Both the position numbers and the translations under genes were made by a program. Source: Sphingobacterium corticibacterium (GTDB lineage: Bacteria; Bacteroidota; Bacteroidia; Sphingobacteriales; Sphingobacteriaceae). From it: a stretch of DNA of 64,000 nucleotides. The stretch spans positions 496,001 to 560,000 of the forward strand of contig NZ_SGIT01000001.1 in NCBI RefSeq assembly GCF_004208525.1. The letters run 5' to 3'. The notes beneath the pieces are model-generated. The model saw only the letters and a list, made by a program, of their open reading frames with translations, was not told the origin of the DNA and did not search any database. Positions 11,010-20,856 of the stretch are shown in pieces (within the stretch, counting starts at the first letter, position 1; each line of letters begins with the position of its first letter).

Positions 11010-14000
11010 TTATTCCTCCCGCGCAGCTTTCTGATACTCCGAAGGAGTCATCCCAAACTCGGCTTTGAAACAAGTAGAGAAATAGCGAGGATCTGAAAAT
11101 CCGGTAGCAAAGGCAACTTCGCTGACCGAAATGGACTTGTCTTTGTCCATCATTTGGCAGGCATGCTTGAGCCGGATATTTTTGATAAACTCACTTGGCG
11201 ATAAATCCAGCAGCGCTTTGGTTTTCCGGTACAAGGTAGATTTCGATAAACCTAATTCGTGACTAAGCGCAACCACATCAAATTGATCATTAGTTAAGTG
11301 TTCTTCCACCACCGCAATCATTTTTTCCAAGAACTGCTCATCCTGTGGCGTATAATCGAGCGAAGAGATATTAATCTGTGGATTCGTTTTGAAATCTTCC
11401 TGCTTGGTACGCTTGTGGATTAAGAAACTGTGTATACGCGCTTCCAATACTTTCAAATCAAAAGGCTTGCTGATGTAACTATCGGCACCTGCCTGATAAC
11501 ATTCAATTCGGTCGTCGATACTGTTTTTAGCGGTCAGTAAGATGACCGGGATATGGTTTATTTCCGGATCTTGTTTTATCCGACGACAAAGCGTTAGTCC
11601 GTCCATAACCGGCATCATGATATCACTGACAACGATATCTATTTCCTCTTCTTTCAAAATGGCCAAGGCCTCTTCTCCTTGTCGGGCAATATAAACTTGA
11701 TAGGTTCTTGATAACAGATTTCTTACTGTTTGAAGCAAATCTTCATTGTCTTCAACCAATAATATTCGGACGTCACTTTTACCTTCTTCCTGCTCAGGAA
11801 GAGTCTTCGGTAGCTCGTTCACTTCCGTCATTAGATTTTCCGAATCGATAAAGCTATCGTGCAGTTCGCGGAGTTCCTCGGCGGTATAGCCCCCTTTTTC
11901 AACTGGAATTCGGATGGTAAATGTCGATCCTTTACCCACGATACTATCCACCTCAATGGTTCCATGATGAAGCTCCACCAGTTCCTTGGTCAAGGCCAGG
12001 CCGATCCCGTTAGTCTCCTGTTGTCTAGCCAACCTGTTGTTGTAAAACGGGATGAATATCTTATCGATTTCGCTCGGAGCGATCCCCATCCCGGTGTCTT
12101 GCACGCTGACGATCAAATGTGTAATGTCGTTAAGATGCTCCGTATGGAAGGAGAGTTGTATGCGACCACCATCCGCCGTGTATTTGAATGCATTGGAAAG
12201 TAGATTAAAGATAATTTTATCGAGTTTGTCGGCATCTACGTAGCCTTCAGGTATGCAGTCGCCTTGAACAATTTCAAACGCCATGTTTTTCCGTTTTGCT
12301 AACGGGCTGAAATAGACGGTGCAGATATTACGGATAAAAGTAATCATATTTTCCCGACCAACGCGTAACGCCATTTGTTGATTCTCTACGCGTTTGAAGT
12401 CCAAAATCTGTTGCAAAAGCCGTTTTAGCCGATCAAGGTTAAAACGCATTTTATCAAATTGTGTCAGGTTCTTTTTGGTGATCATCTGTACGTCATCGAT
12501 CAGGCAGGAGATGATAGTAAGCGGTGTTAATAGCTCATGGGAGATATTGGTAAAATAGCTAAGCTTGGTTTGAACAAGTTTATTCGCATTATCTTTTTCG
12601 ATTTGGGCAATCCGGAGGTCGCTTCGCAATTTGAGACGATTGGTATAGAACCGGATGGCAACAAACGCCATGCCCAAGGCACATAATGTATACAAGAGAT
12701 ACGCCAAATTACTTTCATAAAAAGCCGGTTTCTTTCGGATGTGTAAACGGGTGACTTCCGAGCTCCACTGATTGTCTAGGTCCGTCGCTTTGATCAGGAA
12801 GGTATATTCCCCCTTACCCAAGTTGTTGTAAGTTGCGAATAAACGTTCTCGTGGAGCATATACCCAATCTTTGTCTACTCCCTCCAGTTTGTAGGCATAT
12901 CGTAGTTTGTTCGGATGTGTATATTCTAAAGAAGAAAACAGAATTTCCAAACTTTGATCTTCTGGATCCAATACCAGCGATTTCCCTTGAAAATCGAATT
13001 TGTTATGAAGGGAGTAGAGAAGGGCAGATTGGTTGTTGATTTTAACGTCGGAAATGACAACAGGCGATTGGTGACTCGGTGCAAAGGGAGACTCCCAGAA
13101 TTGGACAATACCATTATTCCCCCCAAAGTAAACATTTTTATCTTTCTTATCAACGGCGTATGCTCCTTTTGTAAACATGTTGACCGGAACCCCATCACTG
13201 GCGCTGTATTCAAAAATACGTTTATCTGTAGGAAACAGTTTATAAACGTTTCTCGTGGTAGAAACCCACACCGTACTATCCAGGCAGACAACGTGTAGAA
13301 TCTGATTCGAGGAAAACAATTGCGTGTTAGCATATTCTTCGACCTCTCCACGCTCCGTATGAAAAGAAAGTAACCTGTTGTCTTTGGTACCTATCCATAA
13401 GTACCCCCGGTTGTCAGCATCCAGTGTTTCGATTTGGTCGGTTTGCAATCCAATTGTTTCTTTGCCTATATGGCCGCTGGTTTTCCAATGAGGCTGATTA
13501 TCTAGTTGATAAATACCCTGGTCTTTTGTAGATACCCATATTTTACCGTGGGCATCTTGTGCTATGGCGACAATATAATCGTTTATATTTTCGACGTGAT
13601 ATAGTTTTTTGTCGTCTGCTTTTCGGTACATTACCCCATGGCTGGTTCCGATCCACAAATTACCCATGCTATCTAGAAAAAGGACATGAGGAATACCAAT
13701 ATGATCAGCATGATGCGCCAGATCCGTTGTACGAAGCAACGTGAGTCCGCCATTTTCTTTTCGGAATATATTCATAATGGTGCCATATGCACCGCCTACC
13801 CATAACTCATTATCGACCTCCAATGCACAATTAACCGCCCGTAGCGATAATAAATCCTTAAAACGGAGGTTGCTATACGTTTCGAGCTCATTTTTTTGCG
13901 GGACAAATTTTCCTAGACCGATTCGCTCCAGATTAAACCACAATTGATCTTCACGATCGCTATACAGCATGTTGATACTGGGAGATATATTGTATCGTTG

Positions 14001-15062
14001 TCGTATCTGTGGCAATTCGAAACTGCGCATGACTGGTCTGTCAAAGCTGATCGTTGAAATACCGTTGCCGCTGATCGCAAGCCACAGCACACCCGAACGA
14101 TCTTCATAGATGTCTTGGAAAAAATTGGATGTGTGTTGAAAAAGGGGAGCGAAATCTATCTCTTCAATGCGGCCGTCGTCGGTGTAGTGATAGGTTGAAA
14201 TACCCGAAAAAGATAGCACCCAAATATATTTTTTTACACGGTCTTGTACGATATTGTATACCAATTCCTCCTTTCCAATACTCCTTCTTTTGTTTTTGAT
14301 GATAATTTCCCGGTACATATTTTCTTTCTCGTCCGGATTGAAGAGAAAAAGACCATCCCCCCAAGTACTAACCCAATATTGGCCTCGATCGTCTTGTGTG
14401 ATTTTAAAAGGGTTGTTGGCCAGTCCTATCGGGGGAAGCGGTTTGAACGTGTTTGTTTTGGCGTCTAATTTGTGAAGACCCGCAGCCCATATAGCGATCC
14501 ATATATCTCCGTTTTGATCTTGAAATATATTGCTTATTGATCCGGGAGGAATGGTGTTTGATCCTTCTGAACCGGATTTATATACGGCGTGTAAGCTGAA
14601 ATCTTTATTATATACATAAATCGCACTATGGCTTCCAATCCAGATCCTAGATTGTTTATCAACAAGTATCGCCGCGACACGTTGTCCCCGTAAACTTGAA
14701 TCCGGGAATGACACAATACGGTAAGTCTCCTTTTCTAAGGTATACAATCCATTTTCTGTACCCAATAAAAGATAACCATTGCTTTCGTTGATGGTCAGGA
14801 TATTTTGATGAGGAGCAACCGTTCCATTGTCATCTTGAAGTTTGAAGGTTAATAAATTGAATGCGTCGAATCGGCTGAGCCCATAGGCTGTTGCAAACCA
14901 AATATAACCGGCATCATCTTGGAAGGTTTTGTTGACCGTTAAAGACGGGAGCTCCTGCTCAATTTTTATGGGCGTAACACCAATCTGTTGCGCCAAGGAA
15001 GAGCCTATCTCACCAATAAGGACAAGAAAAAAAGAAAAACAATATGCAAATGCTTTGGTCAC
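11010..15062 (-). CDS. Hybrid two-component system regulator (HTCS) of the PUL
   Basis: 1350 residues starting with GTG; its first G is the last base of the GH127 stop codon, so translation is coupled. Order: signal peptide; periplasmic two-component propeller repeats (many DxxGxxWIGT-like units); Y_Y_Y domain (about 690-770); membrane segment near 790; HisKA with the phospho-accepting His in FTNISHELLTPLT (about 842); HATPase (NLLSNAFKYT, DTGMGI, GIGLAL); receiver domain with phospho-acceptor Asp in SDIMMPVMDG (about 1147); AraC-type HTH at the C-terminus (about 1245-1345). HTCS proteins bind a breakdown oligosaccharide in the periplasm and activate PUL promoters. Being inside the PUL, it most likely controls the divergent promoters near 19373-19734. 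Confidence 0.96.
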   Translation of the reverse strand: MTKAFAYCFSFFLVLIGEIGSSLAQQIGVTPIKIEQELPSLTVNKTFQDDAGYIWFATAYGLSRFDAFNLLTFKLQDDNGTVAPHQNILTINESNGYLLLGTENGLYTLEKETYRIVSFPDSSLRGQRVAAILVDKQSRIWIGSHSAIYVYNKDFSLHAVYKSGSEGSNTIPPGSISNIFQDQNGDIWIAIWAAGLHKLDAKTNTFKPLPPIGLANNPFKITQDDRGQYWVSTWGDGLFLFNPDEKENMYREIIIKNKRRSIGKEELVYNIVQDRVKKYIWVLSFSGISTYHYTDDGRIEEIDFAPLFQHTSNFFQDIYEDRSGVLWLAISGNGISTISFDRPVMRSFELPQIRQRYNISPSINMLYSDREDQLWFNLERIGLGKFVPQKNELETYSNLRFKDLLSLRAVNCALEVDNELWVGGAYGTIMNIFRKENGGLTLLRTTDLAHHADHIGIPHVLFLDSMGNLWIGTSHGVMYRKADDKKLYHVENINDYIVAIAQDAHGKIWVSTKDQGIYQLDNQPHWKTSGHIGKETIGLQTDQIETLDADNRGYLWIGTKDNRLLSFHTERGEVEEYANTQLFSSNQILHVVCLDSTVWVSTTRNVYKLFPTDKRIFEYSASDGVPVNMFTKGAYAVDKKDKNVYFGGNNGIVQFWESPFAPSHQSPVVISDVKINNQSALLYSLHNKFDFQGKSLVLDPEDQSLEILFSSLEYTHPNKLRYAYKLEGVDKDWVYAPRERLFATYNNLGKGEYTFLIKATDLDNQWSSEVTRLHIRKKPAFYESNLAYLLYTLCALGMAFVAIRFYTNRLKLRSDLRIAQIEKDNANKLVQTKLSYFTNISHELLTPLTIISCLIDDVQMITKKNLTQFDKMRFNLDRLKRLLQQILDFKRVENQQMALRVGRENMITFIRNICTVYFSPLAKRKNMAFEIVQGDCIPEGYVDADKLDKIIFNLLSNAFKYTADGGRIQLSFHTEHLNDITHLIVSVQDTGMGIAPSEIDKIFIPFYNNRLARQQETNGIGLALTKELVELHHGTIEVDSIVGKGSTFTIRIPVEKGGYTAEELRELHDSFIDSENLMTEVNELPKTLPEQEEGKSDVRILLVEDNEDLLQTVRNLLSRTYQVYIARQGEEALAILKEEEIDIVVSDIMMPVMDGLTLCRRIKQDPEINHIPVILLTAKNSIDDRIECYQAGADSYISKPFDLKVLEARIHSFLIHKRTKQEDFKTNPQINISSLDYTPQDEQFLEKMIAVVEEHLTNDQFDVVALSHELGLSKSTLYRKTKALLDLSPSEFIKNIRLKHACQMMDKDKSISVSEVAFATGFSDPRYFSTCFKAEFGMTPSEYQKAAREE

Positions 15063-17452
15063 TATTTATGTCTATATGATTGGTTAAAGTTACCTTTAAT
15101 CACTCGTATCTCCAATATCTTATGACTGGTTGCACCCTCATCTGTCGAAATTTTTACCTGCAAAGGGCTGCTTTCGTTCCATGTCTCCGGAATCGGAATA
15201 ACAGCTGTTTTCACTTCGCCCAATGCATTGGCGTCTGTCTGTAGCTTCTCGATCTCCTGATCGTGGATGAAGATGTTTGTTTTCCGATTTTCTTCTTCCA
15301 GGTATCTGATGTACAGTTGTACATTTTCTTTCGGATTTGTTTTGATCGTATAGCTAAACCAACCTTTTGCTTCCCGCCAGCGTACATCTTCGATGCTTCC
15401 CGCTTGCGTATTTTCTTCCTTGATGAAGTGATCCGATTCAGGTTGTTGTTCCCCACTCACGACCCGATCAATCGTGATGTCGGCGAGGCGCAAGGATTCT
15501 TTTTCTTCCCGTTCTGTTTTCTCTTGTAGGGCGGCGAGCTCCTCAGCGGTAGCCTGTGGCCAGTAAATGATATACCGGCTATCATGTGTTTGATAAAATG
15601 GCTGAAGCTCCATGCTGTGCTGTTCCGTTCCACTGTACAATCCTGTTAGCGTAAAGTGTAGCGGTGTATTTTCTACCGGCTGTACCAAGTTCGGAATGTT
15701 TTCTGGCGCTGTCGTTAGGATGGGCATAGTCCGCAAAGGAATCTGTCTGCCATGGGCAACATGACCCATTCGGCTATCATCTGCAAAGAGGCCATCCATA
15801 TCCTCCGTTCCCGTTTTGGCTGCCAATACAAGCGGTCCATACAAGAGACTGTAGTAATTTGAGCGATCGGGCAGTTGCTCGGTATAGATTCCCATCGGAA
15901 GCTCGACGGATATCCGATCGCCTGCTGCCCATGTACGGTCCATCGTGATCCATCCGTCTTTGGCAGAAGAGGCTTGAAACGGTTTGCCATTCAGCAAGAT
16001 CGTTGGTTCATCCGTTACCCAGCTGGGTTTACGTATATGTAGTGCAAAATTCGTTTTAGATTTAGGATAGACCGTAAATTGTGTCCTGTTCTCTTCGGGG
16101 AAATTATTTTCTTGGATGAACTCGACGTTTTTCTCCTGCCAGTTCAATTTGGAAGGAATAAATAGGTTCACAAACAGGTTGTCATCCTGATGCGCGTAGA
16201 TCATCTCGCCATACTTAGCATGATTTTCAATGCCAGATCCAACACAGCACCACATACTGGTATGCGGCTGCGAGTACACCCGGTAGTGTCCCGGACGCAT
16301 TTGCGTAAAATAGACCAGCCCTCCAGTCTCCGGATGTTGTGTGGAGAGGATGTGATTATAAAGCGCTCGCTCATAATAATCGAGGTACTTTCCTTTGGGG
16401 TCTGTTTGGTGCAGCATACGTGTCAGGCGCAGCATATTATATGTATTGCAGGTTTCCGGACCTTCGATGCTTTGCAGCATTTTGGAAAAGTCGTCTACGG
16501 GGTTAAAATGTTCACTGACACTATTCCCACCAATAGATACTGAACGCCGTTCGATGACATTTTCCCAAAAATAGCGAGCTGCGTCTGCCCATTGCTCGTC
16601 ATGGGCGATATCAGCAATACGTTTGAAACCCAATACTTTTGGTATTTGCGTGTTGGCATGTTTACCGGTCAGGTGATCTTCTTGATCCAATAGCGGTTGC
16701 AATACCGCACGTTGACTAAATTTACGGGCAAGCGTCAGATATTTTGGATTTTGCGTAATAGCCGCCACATCAGCAAACGTTTCATTAAGTCCGCCATGTT
16801 CACTGCGTAGCATATCCTGTATTTGCTCATCACTCAACTGGTCTATCAGCGCGATTGCCCAGTCGGTCAGCTTAATCAGCATCTCCTTGGCAGTCTCATT
16901 ACGTGTCATTAAATAAGCGTCACGAAGACCGGCGTATGTTTTATGGATGTTATATAGGGGAACCCACCTACCATTTAGACTAAATCCGCCGGCCTTAATC
17001 TCGCCTCGTCTAACCTCATCCCAAAGTTCTTTCCCTTCCGGAACACCGCCAATATAGCCATCGCCATTGGCATCTTGACAGCGTTTGAGACCCGCAAGCA
17101 TGTAGTGTAAGCGTTCTTTGATACGAGCGTCACCTGTGGATGCATACATATAGGATAAGGCGGAGACATAATGACCACCTATATGTCCGTCCAAACCGGT
17201 GTTTTCCCAATTAGTATAGCTTTTCCGTAGAGGAGGTAGGTTTGATTCGCGTAAAAAAGGTGCTAGTAGCCGGTCGACGTCCAGTTCCAACAGGTAATTT
17301 AGGTCGAGCTCTTCCGCATGTTTGAATGGTCCGGAAAGTAATCGGACATCATTCAGTGAGAAATAGTCCAGTTGTTTTTGTGTCTGTGCCTGTAGTGTTG
17401 TTCCTATTGCGGTAGATAGGAAACATATATGGATCAATTTTTTTAACTTCAT
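15062..17452 (-). CDS. GH127 (DUF1680) beta-L-arabinofuranosidase
   Basis: 796 residues with a signal peptide ending near LQAQ, so periplasmic. It starts with the family's typical LNDVRLLSGPF and has (alpha/alpha)6-barrel landmarks such as GLDGHIGGHYVSALS. Known GH127 enzymes (HypBA1 type) hold zinc through a Glu-x-Cys and a Cys-Cys pair, one Cys being the nucleophile. Here ETCNTYN (about 330) and MWCCVGSG (about 402) supply those residues, and the Glu in SVSEHFNP (about 312) is the likely acid/base. Predicted reaction: release of terminal beta-L-arabinofuranose, as found on plant hydroxyproline-rich glycoproteins and some pectins. It lies 18 bases downstream of the GH43 gene and overlaps the HTCS start by one base. 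Confidence 0.93.
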   Translation of the reverse strand: MKLKKLIHICFLSTAIGTTLQAQTQKQLDYFSLNDVRLLSGPFKHAEELDLNYLLELDVDRLLAPFLRESNLPPLRKSYTNWENTGLDGHIGGHYVSALSYMYASTGDARIKERLHYMLAGLKRCQDANGDGYIGGVPEGKELWDEVRRGEIKAGGFSLNGRWVPLYNIHKTYAGLRDAYLMTRNETAKEMLIKLTDWAIALIDQLSDEQIQDMLRSEHGGLNETFADVAAITQNPKYLTLARKFSQRAVLQPLLDQEDHLTGKHANTQIPKVLGFKRIADIAHDEQWADAARYFWENVIERRSVSIGGNSVSEHFNPVDDFSKMLQSIEGPETCNTYNMLRLTRMLHQTDPKGKYLDYYERALYNHILSTQHPETGGLVYFTQMRPGHYRVYSQPHTSMWCCVGSGIENHAKYGEMIYAHQDDNLFVNLFIPSKLNWQEKNVEFIQENNFPEENRTQFTVYPKSKTNFALHIRKPSWVTDEPTILLNGKPFQASSAKDGWITMDRTWAAGDRISVELPMGIYTEQLPDRSNYYSLLYGPLVLAAKTGTEDMDGLFADDSRMGHVAHGRQIPLRTMPILTTAPENIPNLVQPVENTPLHFTLTGLYSGTEQHSMELQPFYQTHDSRYIIYWPQATAEELAALQEKTEREEKESLRLADITIDRVVSGEQQPESDHFIKEENTQAGSIEDVRWREAKGWFSYTIKTNPKENVQLYIRYLEEENRKTNIFIHDQEIEKLQTDANALGEVKTAVIPIPETWNESSPLQVKISTDEGATSHKILEIRVIKGNFNQSYRHK

Positions 17453-17470
17453 AAGCGTAATGAAAAAGAT

Positions 17471-19372
17471 TTATAACGTCGGAATAACCGGATTGATGCT
17501 GCCATCTTCATTAAATTCCATTTTATCGATACACACCTCGCGGTGATAACCGGCCGCATCGCCCATTTTTATGCCATTCGGTCGACTGAAACGGTGGTAA
17601 ACGATATACCATTCGTCTTTGCCCGGAATCTGCAAAACAGAATTATGTCCTGGACCATAAATACCCAGTTCTGGATTTTTAGTCAGAATGAGGTTGTTTT
17701 CAGGAATCTCAATCGGACCGGTAGGCGATTTGGATGTGCCGTATCGCACACGGTAATTTTCGCTACGCGTATCGTCTTCTGACCATAAGAAATAATACGT
17801 TCCGTTACGATAAAATACGTAGAAGCCCTCGCGGAATGTTTCGTCGGGTGTAATGACTTTTGTGGTGTTTTCTTTAAGGGAGACCATATCATCATTTAAT
17901 TCCGCAACTGCTCCGTAGCCATTCCCCCAATAGAGATAATATTTCCCACTTACCGGATCTTGAAAAACATCGGGGTCAATTTCCTGACCGCCACGTACAC
18001 CCTCCGGCTTTGTCGCTACAAGTGGTTTGCCAGAATCGATAAATGGCCCGGTAGGGTGATCGGCTACGGCAACACCGATTTTTTGTGCTGCGGTGAAATA
18101 GTAATAGTATTTGTATTTGTTTTTACCGACTTTCTTCTCGATGATGGCGGGAGCCCAAGCATTGCGGTTGCCCCAAGGTACTTGGGTTTTGAGATCTAAT
18201 ATGGTTCCTTCTTCTTGCCAGTCTTTCAGATTATCGGAGGAAAATACTTTGAAATAATCGCCTGACCATCCGGTATATCCATCACTGGTGGGATAGAGGT
18301 AATATTTACCCGTTTTTTCAGCGTAAAGGATTTCGGGATCAGCATGATAGCCCTCCAATATGGGGTTGTTTTGTTGCACCGCCTGAAAGTTTGCCGGTTT
18401 ACCGTAGGTCGTCAACAGGTGCTGGTATTCTTTCCGGGTAATAGGGATCAAGCTTCCGTGTCGTGGATGAAAATCCATACTAATCTGTTGGTCGATTACG
18501 TGGAATTCATCCAGATCATAGCTTTCGCAGAATTGATACGTACCTTTCATATAGACATCATACATCAGAATATATTTATCGCTATTCGTCAGTTTGAAAA
18601 TACTCGATCCTTCTACGGCCTCCGTCGTTTGTTGTTTATATCCCGGCTGCTCAATCCAAACGCCTGAAGTCAAGTCGTCTGTCATCGCCTTTTTTAGGCC
18701 ATTGCCATGTCCTTCTGTTTTATAGAAAAGATGGTAGATGCCATTTTTGTAGATAATATCCCCGTCAATGCAAGGTTTTTTGTCTTTCGGTATAAAAAGC
18801 GGTTTAGGTGCTTCTTCTAAATCTGTAAAATCCGCGTTGGCATAGGCATAATAAATGATATCCGGGCCATCGCCATGCTGCATGGACCAGTATACCATAT
18901 ATTTTTGCGCTTTCTCATCGAATACCGTTTGAGGCGCCCAGACGCGTTTTAGATTTTCCTGATTCGGATACTTTTGTTGTATATTGATAATATGTGATGT
19001 CCAATCCGTTAGGTTTTCCGATTTTAATAAAATCAGTGCCCGGTTGGAATCCCATCCTTTGGAAGAGGTCATATCGGTCAATACCATATAAAAAGATTTG
19101 TTATCGTGACGACGGAGAATATGAGGGTCACGAACCCCTCCGGTAGAACTGATGTCTTTAGCATTCAATACGGGTTTGTTGCCGTTTAACGCCACATAAT
19201 TGAAGCCATCGTTACTAATGGCGTAATGTACTTGCTCTTCTTCTACCGCATTTCCTGTAAAATAGGGGAAAAGGTAGCCTACAAAATCTTTTTCTACCGG
19301 GGTGCCGGGCTGTGCATGTGTCAAAAATGTACTGCATAGGAATAAACAGCATGTAAGAAGTCTTTTATTCAT
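17471..19372 (-). CDS. Tandem GH43-GH43 glycosidase
   Basis: 633 residues with a signal peptide ending at THAQ. Two five-bladed propeller GH43 modules are fused. Module 1 (about 25-315) shows the Asp base in GVRDPHIL, a second Asp in CIDGDIIYKNG and the Glu acid in AVEGSSIF. Module 2 (about 335-630) shows GYHADPEIL, EIDPDVFQDP and REGFYVFYRNG, with GPGHNSV near the end. Both catalytic triads look intact. GH43 enzymes release alpha-L-arabinofuranose, beta-xylose or beta-galactose from side chains; the specificity of each module cannot be read here. It is the first gene of the minus-strand PUL operon, next to the divergent promoter region. Confidence 0.93.
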   Translation of the reverse strand: MNKRLLTCCLFLCSTFLTHAQPGTPVEKDFVGYLFPYFTGNAVEEEQVHYAISNDGFNYVALNGNKPVLNAKDISSTGGVRDPHILRRHDNKSFYMVLTDMTSSKGWDSNRALILLKSENLTDWTSHIINIQQKYPNQENLKRVWAPQTVFDEKAQKYMVYWSMQHGDGPDIIYYAYANADFTDLEEAPKPLFIPKDKKPCIDGDIIYKNGIYHLFYKTEGHGNGLKKAMTDDLTSGVWIEQPGYKQQTTEAVEGSSIFKLTNSDKYILMYDVYMKGTYQFCESYDLDEFHVIDQQISMDFHPRHGSLIPITRKEYQHLLTTYGKPANFQAVQQNNPILEGYHADPEILYAEKTGKYYLYPTSDGYTGWSGDYFKVFSSDNLKDWQEEGTILDLKTQVPWGNRNAWAPAIIEKKVGKNKYKYYYYFTAAQKIGVAVADHPTGPFIDSGKPLVATKPEGVRGGQEIDPDVFQDPVSGKYYLYWGNGYGAVAELNDDMVSLKENTTKVITPDETFREGFYVFYRNGTYYFLWSEDDTRSENYRVRYGTSKSPTGPIEIPENNLILTKNPELGIYGPGHNSVLQIPGKDEWYIVYHRFSRPNGIKMGDAAGYHREVCIDKMEFNEDGSINPVIPTL

Positions 19373-19734
19373 GTGTGTTTAATAATATAATTTACAATCG
19401 AAATAAGGTTTGTTTTGACGCTAGCCGAGCCTGTACATATTTTATATCGTAGCTTAAAAATAAAAAATGTATCTGTTATTTTAAATGTTTTTTTTACATT
19501 TATTTCCAGAAACTCCTGCCTGCTCATGCAAAGCTAGCCAGTAAATGTGTTTGCGATATGGGTTTTTTGGGTCAAAGAGGTTTAAATACGATTCAAAAAA
19601 AGAGGAATGCGTGTCGTGAGCTGAATTTAGGAGGTAAATAGTTTTTATTTGAACATGGCTTTGATGGACGATAGATATCTTTGTTGCGTACGGGTGTACA
19701 AAAGTTTAATCTAGAAATTTTAACCAAAGAAGAG
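19373..19734. promoter_or_regulatory. Divergent PUL promoter region (no gene)
   Basis: 362 AT-rich bases between the first genes of the two PUL operons. It contains a plus-strand -7 box (19676-19683), a minus-strand -7-like box CAAAGCTA (19529-19536, read TAGCTTTG), an inverted repeat TAAATGT/ACATTTA spaced by seven T (19482-19502), and a GCTAGCC direct repeat at 19420-19426 and 19533-19539. The HTCS probably binds here. Which of these repeats is an operator is unknown. Confidence 0.6.
19676..19683 (+). promoter_or_regulatory. -7 promoter element TATCTTTG for the GH105 operon
   Basis: Exact match to the Bacteroidota -7 consensus TAnnTTTG. Transcription would begin about 19690, giving a leader of roughly 45 bases before the ATG at 19735. 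This argues against the upstream in-frame start at 19681. Confidence 0.6.
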
Positions 19735-20850
19735 ATGCGTGTAAACCTTATCATTTGTTTTTTATTGCTGTATTCCTCCGCTTCATTTAGTCAGCGGCTG
19801 AACAAGGAGGATGTGATGTCGAAGTTAAACAGGGTCAATAGCTACTGGCAGGAAAATAACAAACCGACTGTTTGGTCCTTTTGGGATATCGCGGCATACC
19901 ATACGGGAAATATGGAACTCTATCAATTGACCCAGAATGAAACATATCGGGCTTATTCGGAAGCTTGGGCAGAACATAATGCCTGGAAAGGCGCAAAGTC
20001 TGGTAACAAAACGGAGTGGAAATACGCGTATGGTGAAAAAGATAACTACGTTCTCTTTGGTGATTGGCAGATATGTTTCCAGACCTATATCGATCTGTAT
20101 AATCTGGATCCTCAACCACATAAGGTTGCTCGGGCTAAAGAGGTTATGGAATACCAGATGAGTACGCCTAATAACGACTATTGGTGGTGGGCAGATGGCC
20201 TGTATATGGTGATGCCGGTGATGACGAAGTTATATAAGCTAACCGGTAATGAACGGTATCTCGACAAAATGTATGTCTATTTGCAATATGCAGATAGTAT
20301 CATGTATGATGAACAGGAGTCTTTGTATTATCGGGATGCTAAGTATGTCTATCCGAAGCATAAATCTGAAAATGGAAAAAAAGACTTTTGGGCGCGTGGA
20401 GACGGATGGGTATTTGCGGGATTGGCGAAGGTGCTACAGGATTTGCCAGCGGATCATCGGCACTACGATTATTATGTACAACGTTATCAGGATATGGCAA
20501 AGGCGATTGCTACATCTCAACAGAAAGAAGGCTATTGGACACGCAGTATGTTGGATCCACAGCATGCACCTGGACCCGAGGCCAGTGGTACGGCATTCTT
20601 TACTTATGGTTTCCTTTGGGGGATAAACAATGGCTTTTTATCGGAAAAAGACTATCTCCGCACCGCACAATCAGGCTGGAAATTTTTGAGTGAAACAGCC
20701 CTGCAAGCTGATGGACGTGTGGGCTATGTACAGCCTATTGGTGAAAAAGCGATACCGGGTCAGGTGGTTGATTCCAATTCGACGGCGAGTTTTGGTGTCG
20801 GCGCTTTTTTATTGGCGGGTTCGGAAATGTACCGGTATTTAGACAAGTAA
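19735..20850 (+). CDS. GH105 unsaturated uronyl hydrolase
   Basis: 371 residues from ATG 19735, chosen because it gives a clean signal peptide (MRVNLIICFLLLYSSASFSQ) behind a purine-rich AAGAAGAG; the open frame to 19681 overlaps the promoter. The (alpha/alpha)6 barrel signatures of GH88/GH105 are visible: DYWWWADGLYMVMP (catalytic Asp about residue 146), FWARGDGWVFAGL and the closing EASGTAFFTYG. Family knowledge: hydrates the 4,5-double bond of the unsaturated galacturonyl or glucuronyl residue left by a polysaccharide lyase, releasing the terminal sugar. Its presence implies a lyase acts on the same substrate; the downstream BNR_4 protein and the distant beta-helix protein are candidates. 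Six bases separate it from the next gene. Confidence 0.93.
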   Translation: MRVNLIICFLLLYSSASFSQRLNKEDVMSKLNRVNSYWQENNKPTVWSFWDIAAYHTGNMELYQLTQNETYRAYSEAWAEHNAWKGAKSGNKTEWKYAYGEKDNYVLFGDWQICFQTYIDLYNLDPQPHKVARAKEVMEYQMSTPNNDYWWWADGLYMVMPVMTKLYKLTGNERYLDKMYVYLQYADSIMYDEQESLYYRDAKYVYPKHKSENGKKDFWARGDGWVFAGLAKVLQDLPADHRHYDYYVQRYQDMAKAIATSQQKEGYWTRSMLDPQHAPGPEASGTAFFTYGFLWGINNGFLSEKDYLRTAQSGWKFLSETALQADGRVGYVQPIGEKAIPGQVVDSNSTASFGVGAFLLAGSEMYRYLDK

Positions 20851-20856
20851 AAGCAT

